DNA from: Bacteroidota bacterium
Lineage (GTDB): Bacteria; Bacteroidota; Bacteroidia; Flavobacteriales; Weeksellaceae
Direction of reading: 5' to 3'
Assembly (NCBI GenBank): GCA_023458535.1
Contig: JAEWYW010000048.1
Location: forward strand, 1-64,000
Length of the DNA stretch: 64,000 nucleotides
Shown here: in pieces, positions 57,516 through 64,000 of the stretch
How positions within the stretch are numbered: position 1 is the stretch's first letter
Layout: every line of letters starts with the position of its first letter
Position numbers and translations under genes: made by a program
Notes under the pieces: generated by a model
Told to the model about the DNA's origin: nothing
The model's input: the letters and a program-made list of their open reading frames with translations, nothing else
The model's database searches: none

Positions 57516-58760
57516 ATGTCAGTTTTAGAAATGAAAGTTCCTTCACCGGGCGAATCCATCACAGAAGTGGAAATTGCAACATGGCTTGTAAAAGACGGTG
57601 ACTACGTTGAAAAAGATCAGCCAATTGCTGAAGTAGATTCCGATAAAGCAACGCTTGAACTTCCTGCAGAACAAAGTGGTATCATCACTTTAAAAGCGGA
57701 AGAAGGTGAGGTGGTACAAGTAGGTCAGGTAGTTTGTTTAATTGATATGGATGCTGCAAAACCAGAGGGTGCTGCTGCTCCAGCAGCTGAAGCTAAAAAA
57801 GAGGAAGAAGCTCCAAAAGCTGCTGAGCCTTCAAAAACTGAAGCTCCAAAACCTGCCGCTCAACCTGCTGCAACTTATGCTACGGGAACTCCGTCACCAG
57901 CTGCAAAGAAAATCTTAGACGAGAAAGGAGTGGAAGCTTCTCAGGTTCAAGGTACTGGTAAAGATGGTAGAATCACTAAAACTGATGCAGAACTAGCTGC
58001 TGTTCCAGCAATGGGAAGTGCTCCTGCAGGTGGAGATAGAAACACCACAACGACAAAACTTTCTGTTTTAAGAAGAAAATTAGCACAAAGATTGGTTTCT
58101 GTAAAGAACGAAACTGCGATGCTTACTACTTTCAACGAAGTGGATATGTCTGAAATTTTCAGATTGAGAAAACAATATAAAGAAGAGTTTGCTGCTAAAC
58201 ATGGTGTTGGCTTAGGTTTCATGTCTTTCTTCACGAAAGCGGTTACCAGAGCTTTACAAATGTATCCAGATGTAAATGCTTCAATCGATGGAGATTATAA
58301 AATTAACTATGATTTCTGCGATATTTCTATTGCAGTTTCAGGACCAAAAGGTTTGATGGTGCCAGTATTGAGAAATGCTGAAAACATGTCTTTCAGTGGT
58401 GTTGAAATGAATATTAAAACTCTTGCTGACAAAGTAAGAGACGGTAAAATTACAGTTGATGAAATGACGGGTGGTACTTTCACAATCACCAATGGTGGTG
58501 TGTTCGGATCGATGTTATCAACGCCAATTATCAACCCACCACAATCTGCAATCTTGGGAATGCACAACATTATTCAAAGACCAGTTGCGGTGGACGGACA
58601 GGTTGTCATTCGCCCTATGATGTATGTAGCAATGTCTTATGACCATAGGATTATTGATGGTAGAGAATCTGTAGGATTCCTAGTGGCAGTAAAAGAAGGT
58701 ATCGACGATCCAGTTGGAATTTTAATGGGAGGTGACGAAAGAAAAGGTTTAGGACTTTAA
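57516..58760 (+). CDS. sucB: SucB (OdhB), dihydrolipoyl succinyltransferase E2
   Basis: The E2 core of 2-oxoglutarate dehydrogenase. The 414-residue protein has one lipoyl domain (lipoyl Lys44 in 'EVDSDKATLEL'), an Ala/Pro/Lys linker (about 85-120), an E3-binding domain ('GTPSPAAKKILDEKGVEASQVQGTGKDGRITKTDAE', about 124-158) and the acyltransferase domain. Catalytic His377 and Asp381 are in 'SYDHRIIDGRESV'. It pairs with sucA in one operon, ended by a strong terminator. Confidence 0.96.
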   Translation: MSVLEMKVPSPGESITEVEIATWLVKDGDYVEKDQPIAEVDSDKATLELPAEQSGIITLKAEEGEVVQVGQVVCLIDMDAAKPEGAAAPAAEAKKEEEAPKAAEPSKTEAPKPAAQPAATYATGTPSPAAKKILDEKGVEASQVQGTGKDGRITKTDAELAAVPAMGSAPAGGDRNTTTTKLSVLRRKLAQRLVSVKNETAMLTTFNEVDMSEIFRLRKQYKEEFAAKHGVGLGFMSFFTKAVTRALQMYPDVNASIDGDYKINYDFCDISIAVSGPKGLMVPVLRNAENMSFSGVEMNIKTLADKVRDGKITVDEMTGGTFTITNGGVFGSMLSTPIINPPQSAILGMHNIIQRPVAVDGQVVIRPMMYVAMSYDHRIIDGRESVGFLVAVKEGIDDPVGILMGGDERKGLGL

Positions 58761-58781
58761 TCAACACCCAATAATAATAAC

Positions 58782-58815
58782 AAAATCTCGCCTTCGTAAA
58801 AAAGGCGAGATTTTT
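58782..58815 (+). terminator. sucAB terminator
   Basis: Arms AAAATCTCGCCTT and AAGGCGAGATTTT with a 7-base loop and T tract. Confidence 0.92.
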
Positions 58816-58840
58816 GTATCTATGAAATAAAACTATTAAA

Positions 58841-59227
58841 ATGTTCTCTAAAATCACATCCAACATCAAGGTTTCCGTAGTTCCCGAATACGATCCTAAA
58901 AACAGTTATCCGTCTGAGAACAGATATGTTTTTAAATATTATATTACCATAGAAAATGTGGGAGATTTTCCTATTAAAATTCTCAAGAGAAAATGGTTGA
59001 TTTTTGATACTGGTTTCGGATACACGGAGGTGGTAGGCGATGGTGTTATTGGTTTGACACCGGAGATATTATCAACAGAACATTTTACTTATTTTTCTAA
59101 TGTGATGCTTCGTTCAGGCGTGGGAAATATGACTGGAAAATATTTAGTGAGAAACCTAGATACCAATGAAGATTTCGAAATTGATATCCCTAAATTTAAT
59201 CTTGTTTCTGAGGTTTTAAGCAACTAA
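58841..59227 (+). CDS. apaG: ApaG-family protein
   Basis: A 128-residue ApaG protein, an immunoglobulin-like fold linked to Co2+/Mg2+ tolerance in enterobacteria. Family motifs are 'VSVVPEYDPKNSYPSENRYVFKYYITIENVGDFPIKILKRKWLIFD', 'VVGDGVIGLTPEI' and 'FTYFSNVMLRSGVGNMTGKY'. The exact function is unsettled. It is a single gene after the sucAB terminator. Confidence 0.93.
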   Translation: MFSKITSNIKVSVVPEYDPKNSYPSENRYVFKYYITIENVGDFPIKILKRKWLIFDTGFGYTEVVGDGVIGLTPEILSTEHFTYFSNVMLRSGVGNMTGKYLVRNLDTNEDFEIDIPKFNLVSEVLSN

Positions 59228-59263
59228 TTTGAATTGTAATAAGGATTATTGGTGAAGTAGCAA

Positions 59264-59818
59264 TTACAATTTTTTAATATATCTTTTTAAAAAAGGTTCT
59301 TCCAATTCCTCATTTTGCGTCAACAATAGTCTTTCAAAAGCCAATAGAGATATTTTTGCACAAGCTTCGGCATCATCACCAGCTCTGTGGTGCTTGAACT
59401 GTATGTCATGATATTCTGCGAGGCTTTTCAATCCATATTTAGGAAGTTTCCAAGATTTTTTGGCGAGTTGAATGCTGCATAGGTAATTGATTCTTGGAGT
59501 GAATAAACCATAATATTCCAAACAACCCCGTAAGACTCCGGCATCAAAACTGGCATTGTGCGCAATCATTAAATTTCCATACATTAAATCTTCCACCTCA
59601 TACCAAATCTCATCAAAAGTGGGCGAATCTTTCACTTCTTCTGGCTCTATACCATGTACAGCAATATTGTATTTATTGAAATAAGGAAAGCTTGGAGGTT
59701 TAATAAGCCATGTTTTTGTAGCAACAATTTCAGAATTTTCTACGATGCACAGTCCCAGCTCACAAGCAGAATTCTTCTCATGTGTAGCAGTTTCAAAATC
59801 CAGTGCAACGAAATCCAT
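59264..59818 (-). CDS. DnaQ-like 3'-5' exonuclease (DEDDh)
   Basis: A 184-residue DEDDh exonuclease domain without polymerase parts. Exo I is 'FVALDFETA' (Asp7, Glu9), Exo II 'IAHNASFDAGVLRG' and Exo III 'HHRAGDDAEACAKIS', with His and Asp present. Possible roles are proofreading, RNA or DNA trimming, or nucleotide recycling. It follows the glycosyltransferase gene, separated by a tandem repeat. Confidence 0.9.
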   Translation of the reverse strand: MDFVALDFETATHEKNSACELGLCIVENSEIVATKTWLIKPPSFPYFNKYNIAVHGIEPEEVKDSPTFDEIWYEVEDLMYGNLMIAHNASFDAGVLRGCLEYYGLFTPRINYLCSIQLAKKSWKLPKYGLKSLAEYHDIQFKHHRAGDDAEACAKISLLAFERLLLTQNEELEEPFLKRYIKKL

Positions 59819-59824
59819 TTTTTT

Positions 59825-59879
59825 AGAAGTTAGAAATTAGAAGTTAGAAATTAGAAGTTAGAAATTAGAATTAGAAATT
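59825..59879. repeat. 14-bp tandem repeat (heptad AGAARTT)
   Basis: Three perfect 14-base copies of AGAAGTTAGAAATT (59825-59838, 59839-59852, 59853-59866) are followed by a fourth copy lacking one G (59867-59879). Each unit is two heptads, AGAAGTT and AGAAATT. It sits immediately before the start of the exonuclease gene, so copy-number change could alter its expression. Confidence 0.9.
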
Positions 59880-59936
59880 AAATTTTGTTAAATTACTTTC
59901 AAGTAACAAGGAAACTAAAAGCTGTAAACTCAAACC

Positions 59937-60911
59937 TCACTTCAAAAAATGCTTGAAAATTAGCCATTTTGTTTGATAATAATCTTCTTTTTGATTTTTC
60001 TGTCTAAGCTTCCAAGTTCCAGCGGCTTGTCCGTAGAAGCCAAAATGTGCGCGAACCACTGCCCACAGATGTGAAAATCCATTTTTAAAACCAAAATACA
60101 ATCCAGCAACACCATCTAAACAAAGTCGGAAGAAAATCAACCATATTAATTTTGGAAATGGTAAATTTTTAAGCAACATTGAGAGATTATTTCTAATGTT
60201 TAAATAGGTTTTTTGAGCATTTTGTTTGTCTAAAGTTCCACCTCCAACGTGATAAACTGTAGACTTACCAGTATAATATATTTTTTTTCCTGCATTAATG
60301 AACCTCCAACAAAGGTCAATTTCTTCCTGATGGGCAAAAAACCGAGCGTCGAAACCATTTTGCTCCCAGAAACTTTTTGCTCTCACAAAAAGACAACATC
60401 CAGAAGCCCAAAAAATTTCTGCTTCATCGTTATACTGTCCATGATCTTCTTCAACATCATCAAAAATACGACCTCTACAATAGGGATATCCTAAATTGTC
60501 AATCAATCCACCGGCAGCACCTGCAAATTCAAATTTTTTCTTGTCGGTGTAAGATAATATTTTGGGTTGAACCGCTGCAATTTTCGGGTTCGAATCTAGC
60601 AATGATATTACAGGGTGCAACCAATTGGGGCTTACCTCTACATCAGTGTTCAGAAGACAATAATATTTAGCATTAATTTTCTTCAAACCTTCGTTATACC
60701 CACCAGCAAAACCATAATTTTCGTAGTTTTTGATAATTTCAACATCAGGAAAGTTTTGTTGTAAATAATTAACCGAAGAATCGGTGGAAGCGTTATCAAT
60801 TACGTAAACTTTGGCATCATCCGAATACTGAACAACCGAGGGAAGAAACTTTTCCAACCATTTTTGTCCGTTCCAATTCAAGAGAACAATAGCAGTATCT
60901 TTAAAACTCAT
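59937..60911 (-). CDS. Family 2 glycosyltransferase
   Basis: A 324-residue GT2 (GT-A fold) enzyme resembling rhamnosyltransferases. It starts 'IVLLNWNGQKWLEKFLPSVVQYSDDAKVYVIDNASTDSSV', has a DxD-like 'LLNTDVEVSPNWL' and 'WASGCCLFVRAKSFWEQNGFDARFFAHQEEIDLCWRF'. A hydrophobic segment follows near 265-283. It probably adds a sugar to cell-surface glycan or lipopolysaccharide. Its start overlaps the end of the acyltransferase gene by 11 bases, so the two are co-translated, which fits a role in lipid A/LPS. Confidence 0.9.
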   Translation of the reverse strand: MSFKDTAIVLLNWNGQKWLEKFLPSVVQYSDDAKVYVIDNASTDSSVNYLQQNFPDVEIIKNYENYGFAGGYNEGLKKINAKYYCLLNTDVEVSPNWLHPVISLLDSNPKIAAVQPKILSYTDKKKFEFAGAAGGLIDNLGYPYCRGRIFDDVEEDHGQYNDEAEIFWASGCCLFVRAKSFWEQNGFDARFFAHQEEIDLCWRFINAGKKIYYTGKSTVYHVGGGTLDKQNAQKTYLNIRNNLSMLLKNLPFPKLIWLIFFRLCLDGVAGLYFGFKNGFSHLWAVVRAHFGFYGQAAGTWKLRQKNQKEDYYQTKWLIFKHFLK

Positions 60912-61791
60912 TTTGTACCGTATCTAAATGTTTTATGGAGTTTTGGTATTTCCATTTCCTGTGCGACCAAAGATAATTATCTGGTCTTTTATGAAGCGTA
61001 TTCTCAAGTAGTTTATGAAATTTTTTCACCACTTCAAAATCTTCAAATTTTTCACCTTCAGGATAAATTCTGTGGTAGTTTACCTGATAAAAACCCCGTT
61101 TTACCTTTTTCATTTCACAATAGATGAATGCTAAATCCATCCTCGTTGCCAACTTGTCGTATCCTATAAATGCGGGCGTGTCTTGGTTCAAAAACTTCAA
61201 GCCATAATCAATATATACATGATGCGGCGTTTGGTCGGCTACAAACATATAAGCTGAATTTCCATCATTTTTATTTCTAAAAATATGGCGAATTACTTCA
61301 TTGGCTTCCAAGGCTTCATTACCAAAACGGTTTCTAATTTTCTTAATCTGACTTTCCCAAAATTCACTGTTTACTTTTCTGTAGACAGGATGACAGTGTT
61401 CTTGAGGAATTACCTTGGCAAAAGCGTTGATCCATTCCCAGTTGAAAACGTGTCCCGCAAGCATAATCACATTTTTACCTTCTCGTTTTGCTTCATGAAA
61501 AACATCCTGATTAATGTGCTGCATTCTCACGCGTGACTCCGTTTCGGAAATCGTAAACGATTTTACAGTTTCTACTAAATAATCTGAAAAATTAAGATAA
61601 AAGGCCTTAACGATTTTTTCAATTTCTTCCTTTGATTTGTGAGGAAAAGAATTGGTAATATTTTCTGTGATGACTTTTTTACGGTATCCCACAACATAAT
61701 AATTCATAAAAAAAATGATATCCGAAAAAAAGTAAAGAACTTTTAACGGCAACTTTGAAACGAGTAATATAATGTTGATTAGGAAATTCAT
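60901..61791 (-). CDS. Lipid A-type lauroyl/myristoyl acyltransferase (LpxL/HtrB family)
   Basis: A 296-residue membrane-anchored acyltransferase. After an N-terminal hydrophobic stretch (about residues 3-35) comes the HX4(D/E) catalytic motif, His114-VFNW-Glu119, in 'NVIMLAGHVFNWEW'. 'SAYMFVADQTPHHVYIDYGLKFLNQDTPAF' is typical of the family. It transfers a secondary acyl chain to lipid A at the inner membrane. A perfect TAAATTTG box (61800-61807, minus) lies 8 bases before the ATG. Co-translated with the GT2 gene. Confidence 0.9.
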   Translation of the reverse strand: MNFLINIILLVSKLPLKVLYFFSDIIFFMNYYVVGYRKKVITENITNSFPHKSKEEIEKIVKAFYLNFSDYLVETVKSFTISETESRVRMQHINQDVFHEAKREGKNVIMLAGHVFNWEWINAFAKVIPQEHCHPVYRKVNSEFWESQIKKIRNRFGNEALEANEVIRHIFRNKNDGNSAYMFVADQTPHHVYIDYGLKFLNQDTPAFIGYDKLATRMDLAFIYCEMKKVKRGFYQVNYHRIYPEGEKFEDFEVVKKFHKLLENTLHKRPDNYLWSHRKWKYQNSIKHLDTVQNEF

Positions 61792-61872
61792 AAAACATGC
61801 AAATTTACGGATAATAACAATTATGGTTTCATATTTGTAAAAATTAATCTAACTTTAATTTTTATTTTAAAT

Positions 61873-62409
61873 ATGAAAAAGACCATTTATATAATAGGAT
61901 TATTGTTTGCAGTAGGAGGATTGGAAACATTACATGCCCAACAAGCTCCAGTAGCAACTGCAGAAGCAGAAGCAAAAAAGAAAGCGCTGGAGGAAAAAGC
62001 AAAGCTTCCGAAGCCTTATGATTCCAAGGCTGATGCACAAAAAGATATCAATAACTTAATCGCAAAAGCGAAGAAAGAGAATAAAAATATTATTTTACAA
62101 GCTGGTGGAAATTGGTGCATATGGTGTTTACGATTTAACAATTTTGTAGAAACAACACCAGAGTTGAAAGGCATTGTTGATGCTAATTACCTATATTACC
62201 ATTTAAACTGGTCGCCAGATAACAAAAACGAAAAAGTTTTTGCACAATATGGCAACCCAGGTGAAAAATTTGGCTATCCCGTTTTTATTGTTTTAGATAA
62301 AAATGGAAAAATGATTCATGTACAGGATAGTGCAGTACTGGAAGATGGAAAAGGCTACGGAATTGATAAAGTAAAGCAATTTTTTAATTCGTGGATACCA
62401 AAATCATAA
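61873..62409 (+). CDS. Exported thioredoxin-fold protein (WCIWC)
   Basis: A 178-residue protein with a signal peptide (1-23, 'LHAQQ'), an Ala/Lys/Glu-rich spacer and a thioredoxin domain. The active site is W81-C82-I-W-C85 in 'ILQAGGNWCIWCLRFNNF', and the cis-Pro region is 'FGYPVFIVLDKNGKMIHVQDS'. It probably acts on disulfides in the periplasm. The WCxWC form resembles DUF255/thioredoxin-7 proteins. Single gene, ended by a bidirectional terminator. Confidence 0.88.
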   Translation: MKKTIYIIGLLFAVGGLETLHAQQAPVATAEAEAKKKALEEKAKLPKPYDSKADAQKDINNLIAKAKKENKNIILQAGGNWCIWCLRFNNFVETTPELKGIVDANYLYYHLNWSPDNKNEKVFAQYGNPGEKFGYPVFIVLDKNGKMIHVQDSAVLEDGKGYGIDKVKQFFNSWIPKS

Positions 62410-62412
62410 AAC

Positions 62413-62442
62413 AAAAAACCGATAATAATATCGGTTTTTTTT
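62413..62442. terminator. Bidirectional terminator (thioredoxin / aldehyde dehydrogenase)
   Basis: Arms AAAAAACCGATA and TATCGGTTTTTT with a 4-base loop; ends two convergent genes. Confidence 0.9.
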
Positions 62443-63802
62443 ATAGAAATTTTTTGATGATATTGAGTTTTCCTGTGGAATAGGGTGGATATTTAATATT
62501 GGGTTCTCCCCAATTGCTTTTTTTAAGAATGGATTTTTGATGTGAAAAAGTCTCAAAACTAAACTTTCCATGGTAATTTCCTACACCAGAGTTTCCAACC
62601 CCTCCAAAAGGCAGTCTATCATTCGTTAAATGCATTACCACATCATTAACGCAGCCGCCGCCAAAAGAAATATTGTTGCAAAATTCATTTATTTCTTCGG
62701 AATCACTGGAAAATAAATATGCCGAAAGTGGCTTTTCCTGTTGCTGTATTGATTCTAACGCTCCACCAAATGCTGAATATGTTAAGATGGGAAGAATAGG
62801 TCCGAAAATTTCTTCCTGCATAGCCTTTATATCCCAATTGGCTGGGTAAAGTAAGGTGGGTTCTATAAATAATTGATTAGGGATTGTTTTTCCACCATAA
62901 ATGATAAGCTCATTTTCAATTAGAGATTTCAGTCTATCAAAATTTTTTCTGTTGATAATTTTTGTATAATGATCGCTCTCGGGTTGATAGTTATTGTTTT
63001 TTATTTGCTGGATGAGCATGTCAATCAATTCTTGAGCTATCGTGTCATCAACCAATAAATAATCGGGTGCCACACATGTTTGTCCTGCATTTAAAAATTT
63101 TCCCCAGACAATTCGTTTTGCAGCTACTTCCAAATCTGCTGATTTCGATACGATGCAAGGAGATTTCCCGCCCAATTCCAATGTAACAGGTGTTAAATGT
63201 TTGGCAGCAGCTTCATATACTATCTTACCGACTTTTGTGCTTCCAGTAAAGAATATTTTATCAAATCGCTGATTGAGGAGTTCCGTAGTTTCTTCTATAC
63301 CTCCTTCCACCACTGCGAGATAATGAGGTTCAAAATTTTCATTAATTATTTCTGCGATGCAATTTGAAGTATGAATAGCCATTTCACTCGGTTTTATAAT
63401 ACAGGTGTTTCCTGCTGCCAAAGCTCCCACGGCTGGTAGAATAGAAAGTTGAATAGGATAATTCCAAGCACCAATCACTAAAATGTTGCCAAGTGGCTCA
63501 TGGTATATCTTTGATTTTCCAGGAAAATTGACGAGATTTATACGAACAGATTTGGGCTTAGAGAGTTTATGAAGATTTTTTAAGAAATAATCAATTTCAG
63601 TATAGATCATTGAAAGCTCAGTGGTAAAAGTATCAAATTCAGACTTGCCAAAATCCCTGTAAACGGCTTCGCTGAGATTTTTTTCATTCCGCTTTATAAC
63701 TTCTTTCAACTTTTTTAATTGTTGCTTTCTGAAACCAATATCTTTTGTTTTGTGAGAATTGAAAAATTGTTTTTGCTGACGGAGAATATCACTCAATTGC
63801 AT
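62441..63802 (-). CDS. Aldehyde dehydrogenase (class 3-like)
   Basis: A 453-residue NAD(P)+-dependent aldehyde dehydrogenase. The catalytic Glu209 is in 'TLELGGKSPCIV' and Cys243 in 'NAGQTCVAPDYLL'. The nucleotide motif is 'FFTGSTKVGK', and 'EEIFGPILPIL' follows. The shorter length and absence of the N-terminal extension fit the class 3 (fatty aldehyde or coniferyl aldehyde) type. The substrate is unknown. A full promoter (TTG-N21-TATCTTTG) precedes it, so it is separate from the comF-like gene. Confidence 0.93.
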   Translation of the reverse strand: MQLSDILRQQKQFFNSHKTKDIGFRKQQLKKLKEVIKRNEKNLSEAVYRDFGKSEFDTFTTELSMIYTEIDYFLKNLHKLSKPKSVRINLVNFPGKSKIYHEPLGNILVIGAWNYPIQLSILPAVGALAAGNTCIIKPSEMAIHTSNCIAEIINENFEPHYLAVVEGGIEETTELLNQRFDKIFFTGSTKVGKIVYEAAAKHLTPVTLELGGKSPCIVSKSADLEVAAKRIVWGKFLNAGQTCVAPDYLLVDDTIAQELIDMLIQQIKNNNYQPESDHYTKIINRKNFDRLKSLIENELIIYGGKTIPNQLFIEPTLLYPANWDIKAMQEEIFGPILPILTYSAFGGALESIQQQEKPLSAYLFSSDSEEINEFCNNISFGGGCVNDVVMHLTNDRLPFGGVGNSGVGNYHGKFSFETFSHQKSILKKSNWGEPNIKYPPYSTGKLNIIKKFL

Positions 63803-63817
63803 ATGAAGTTATTTTCT

Positions 63818-63849
63818 CAAAGATAAGCTATTGCAATCAATACCGACAA
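63818..63849 (-). promoter_or_regulatory. Aldehyde dehydrogenase promoter
   Basis: On the minus strand TTG (63847-63849), a 21-base spacer and TATCTTTG (63818-63825) form a complete promoter, with the box ending 15 bases before the ATG. Confidence 0.6.
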
Positions 63850-64000
63850 TTAGTCCATCGCCATTACCAAAATGCTCACTTTGTTGTTTTTCCCGGAATG
63901 GAGTATTTCCCAGGCAAGTGTAGAAATTGTATTTCCAGTTGTGTAAACATCGTCTATGAGTAAAAAATGCGTTTCATTATAGGTTTGTGTTACCGAAAAT
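63850..64000 (-). CDS. ComF-family phosphoribosyltransferase, C-terminal fragment
   Basis: The last 49 codons of a gene that continues beyond base 64000. They contain the PRPP-binding motif 'HFLLIDDVYTTGNTISTLAWEIL', as in ComF/amidophosphoribosyltransferase-like proteins tied to DNA uptake in naturally competent bacteria. The N-terminal zinc-finger part lies outside the window, so the family assignment rests on this motif and the short ending. Confidence 0.8.
   Translation of the reverse strand, partial: FSVTQTYNETHFLLIDDVYTTGNTISTLAWEILHSGKNNKVSILVMAMD

Noticed and set aside
59825..59879. Possible CRISPR-like array
   Set aside because: Units are 14 bases with no spacers; it is a simple tandem repeat and no cas genes are present.

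Overview
The window is about 64 kb of AT-rich chromosome from a Bacteroidota bacterium of the order Flavobacteriales, most likely Chryseobacterium or a close relative in the Weeksellaceae. The evidence is the set of type IX secretion and gliding genes (porU, porV, gldJ, gldF, gldG), a Bacteroidota-type Hcp (TssD), a MurA with Asp in place of the catalytic Cys, and promoters of the Bacteroidota form TTG-N19-21-TAnnTTTG. I see no rRNA, CRISPR array, insertion sequence, prophage or integrase. Gene density is very high. No gene-free stretch exceeds about 200 bases, and nearly all short gaps hold a hairpin terminator, a -7 box or both.

Layout. 1-1.8 kb: RND efflux pump start, its lipoprotein adaptor and a small membrane protein (minus). 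1.9-4.8 kb: phosphopantetheinyl transferase converging on an FUSC membrane protein. 4.8-11.7 kb: porU-porV (minus), divergent from gldJ. 11.7-17.2 kb: murF, a NUDIX hydrolase, an SRPBCC-like protein, hemJ, gldF, gldG. 17.2-18.5 kb: two GC-rich perfect hairpins, a DUF4268 protein, an orphan hcp and tRNA-Ser(GGA). 18.5-26.8 kb: asparaginase, two RNA methyltransferases, tsaD and the very large tamB, with divergent pairs that share almost no intergenic DNA. 26.9-37.5 kb: Lrp regulator, small membrane proteins, LemA plus DUF2207, murA with DUF4290, a haem-binding protein with a DCC protein, der, upp, a methyltransferase and a LEA-like small protein.

37.6-48.6 kb is the most unusual region. It carries a cyanophycin module (isoaspartyl peptidase, cyanophycinase, CphA). 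This abuts six minus-strand genes: two esterases of the S-formylglutathione-hydrolase family, a RimK/GshB-like ATP-grasp, a GCS2 carboxylate-amine ligase, a class I glutamine amidotransferase and a second ATP-grasp whose motif order recalls glutathionylspermidine synthase. I read these as a candidate uncharacterised pathway building a small peptide or amide metabolite. 48.7-53.4 kb: glycogen operon glgB-glgA-glgC. Carbon and nitrogen storage and the amidoligase genes are therefore contiguous.

53.5-64 kb: an SRPBCC/GyrI-like membrane protein, sucA-sucB (2-oxoglutarate dehydrogenase E1 and E2), apaG, an exonuclease, a glycosyltransferase and acyltransferase pair, a thioredoxin-like protein, an aldehyde dehydrogenase and the end of a ComF-type phosphoribosyltransferase. 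A notable regulatory pattern is a set of at least six genes whose TAnnTTTG -7 box ends only 4-6 bases before the ATG, which predicts leaderless mRNAs.
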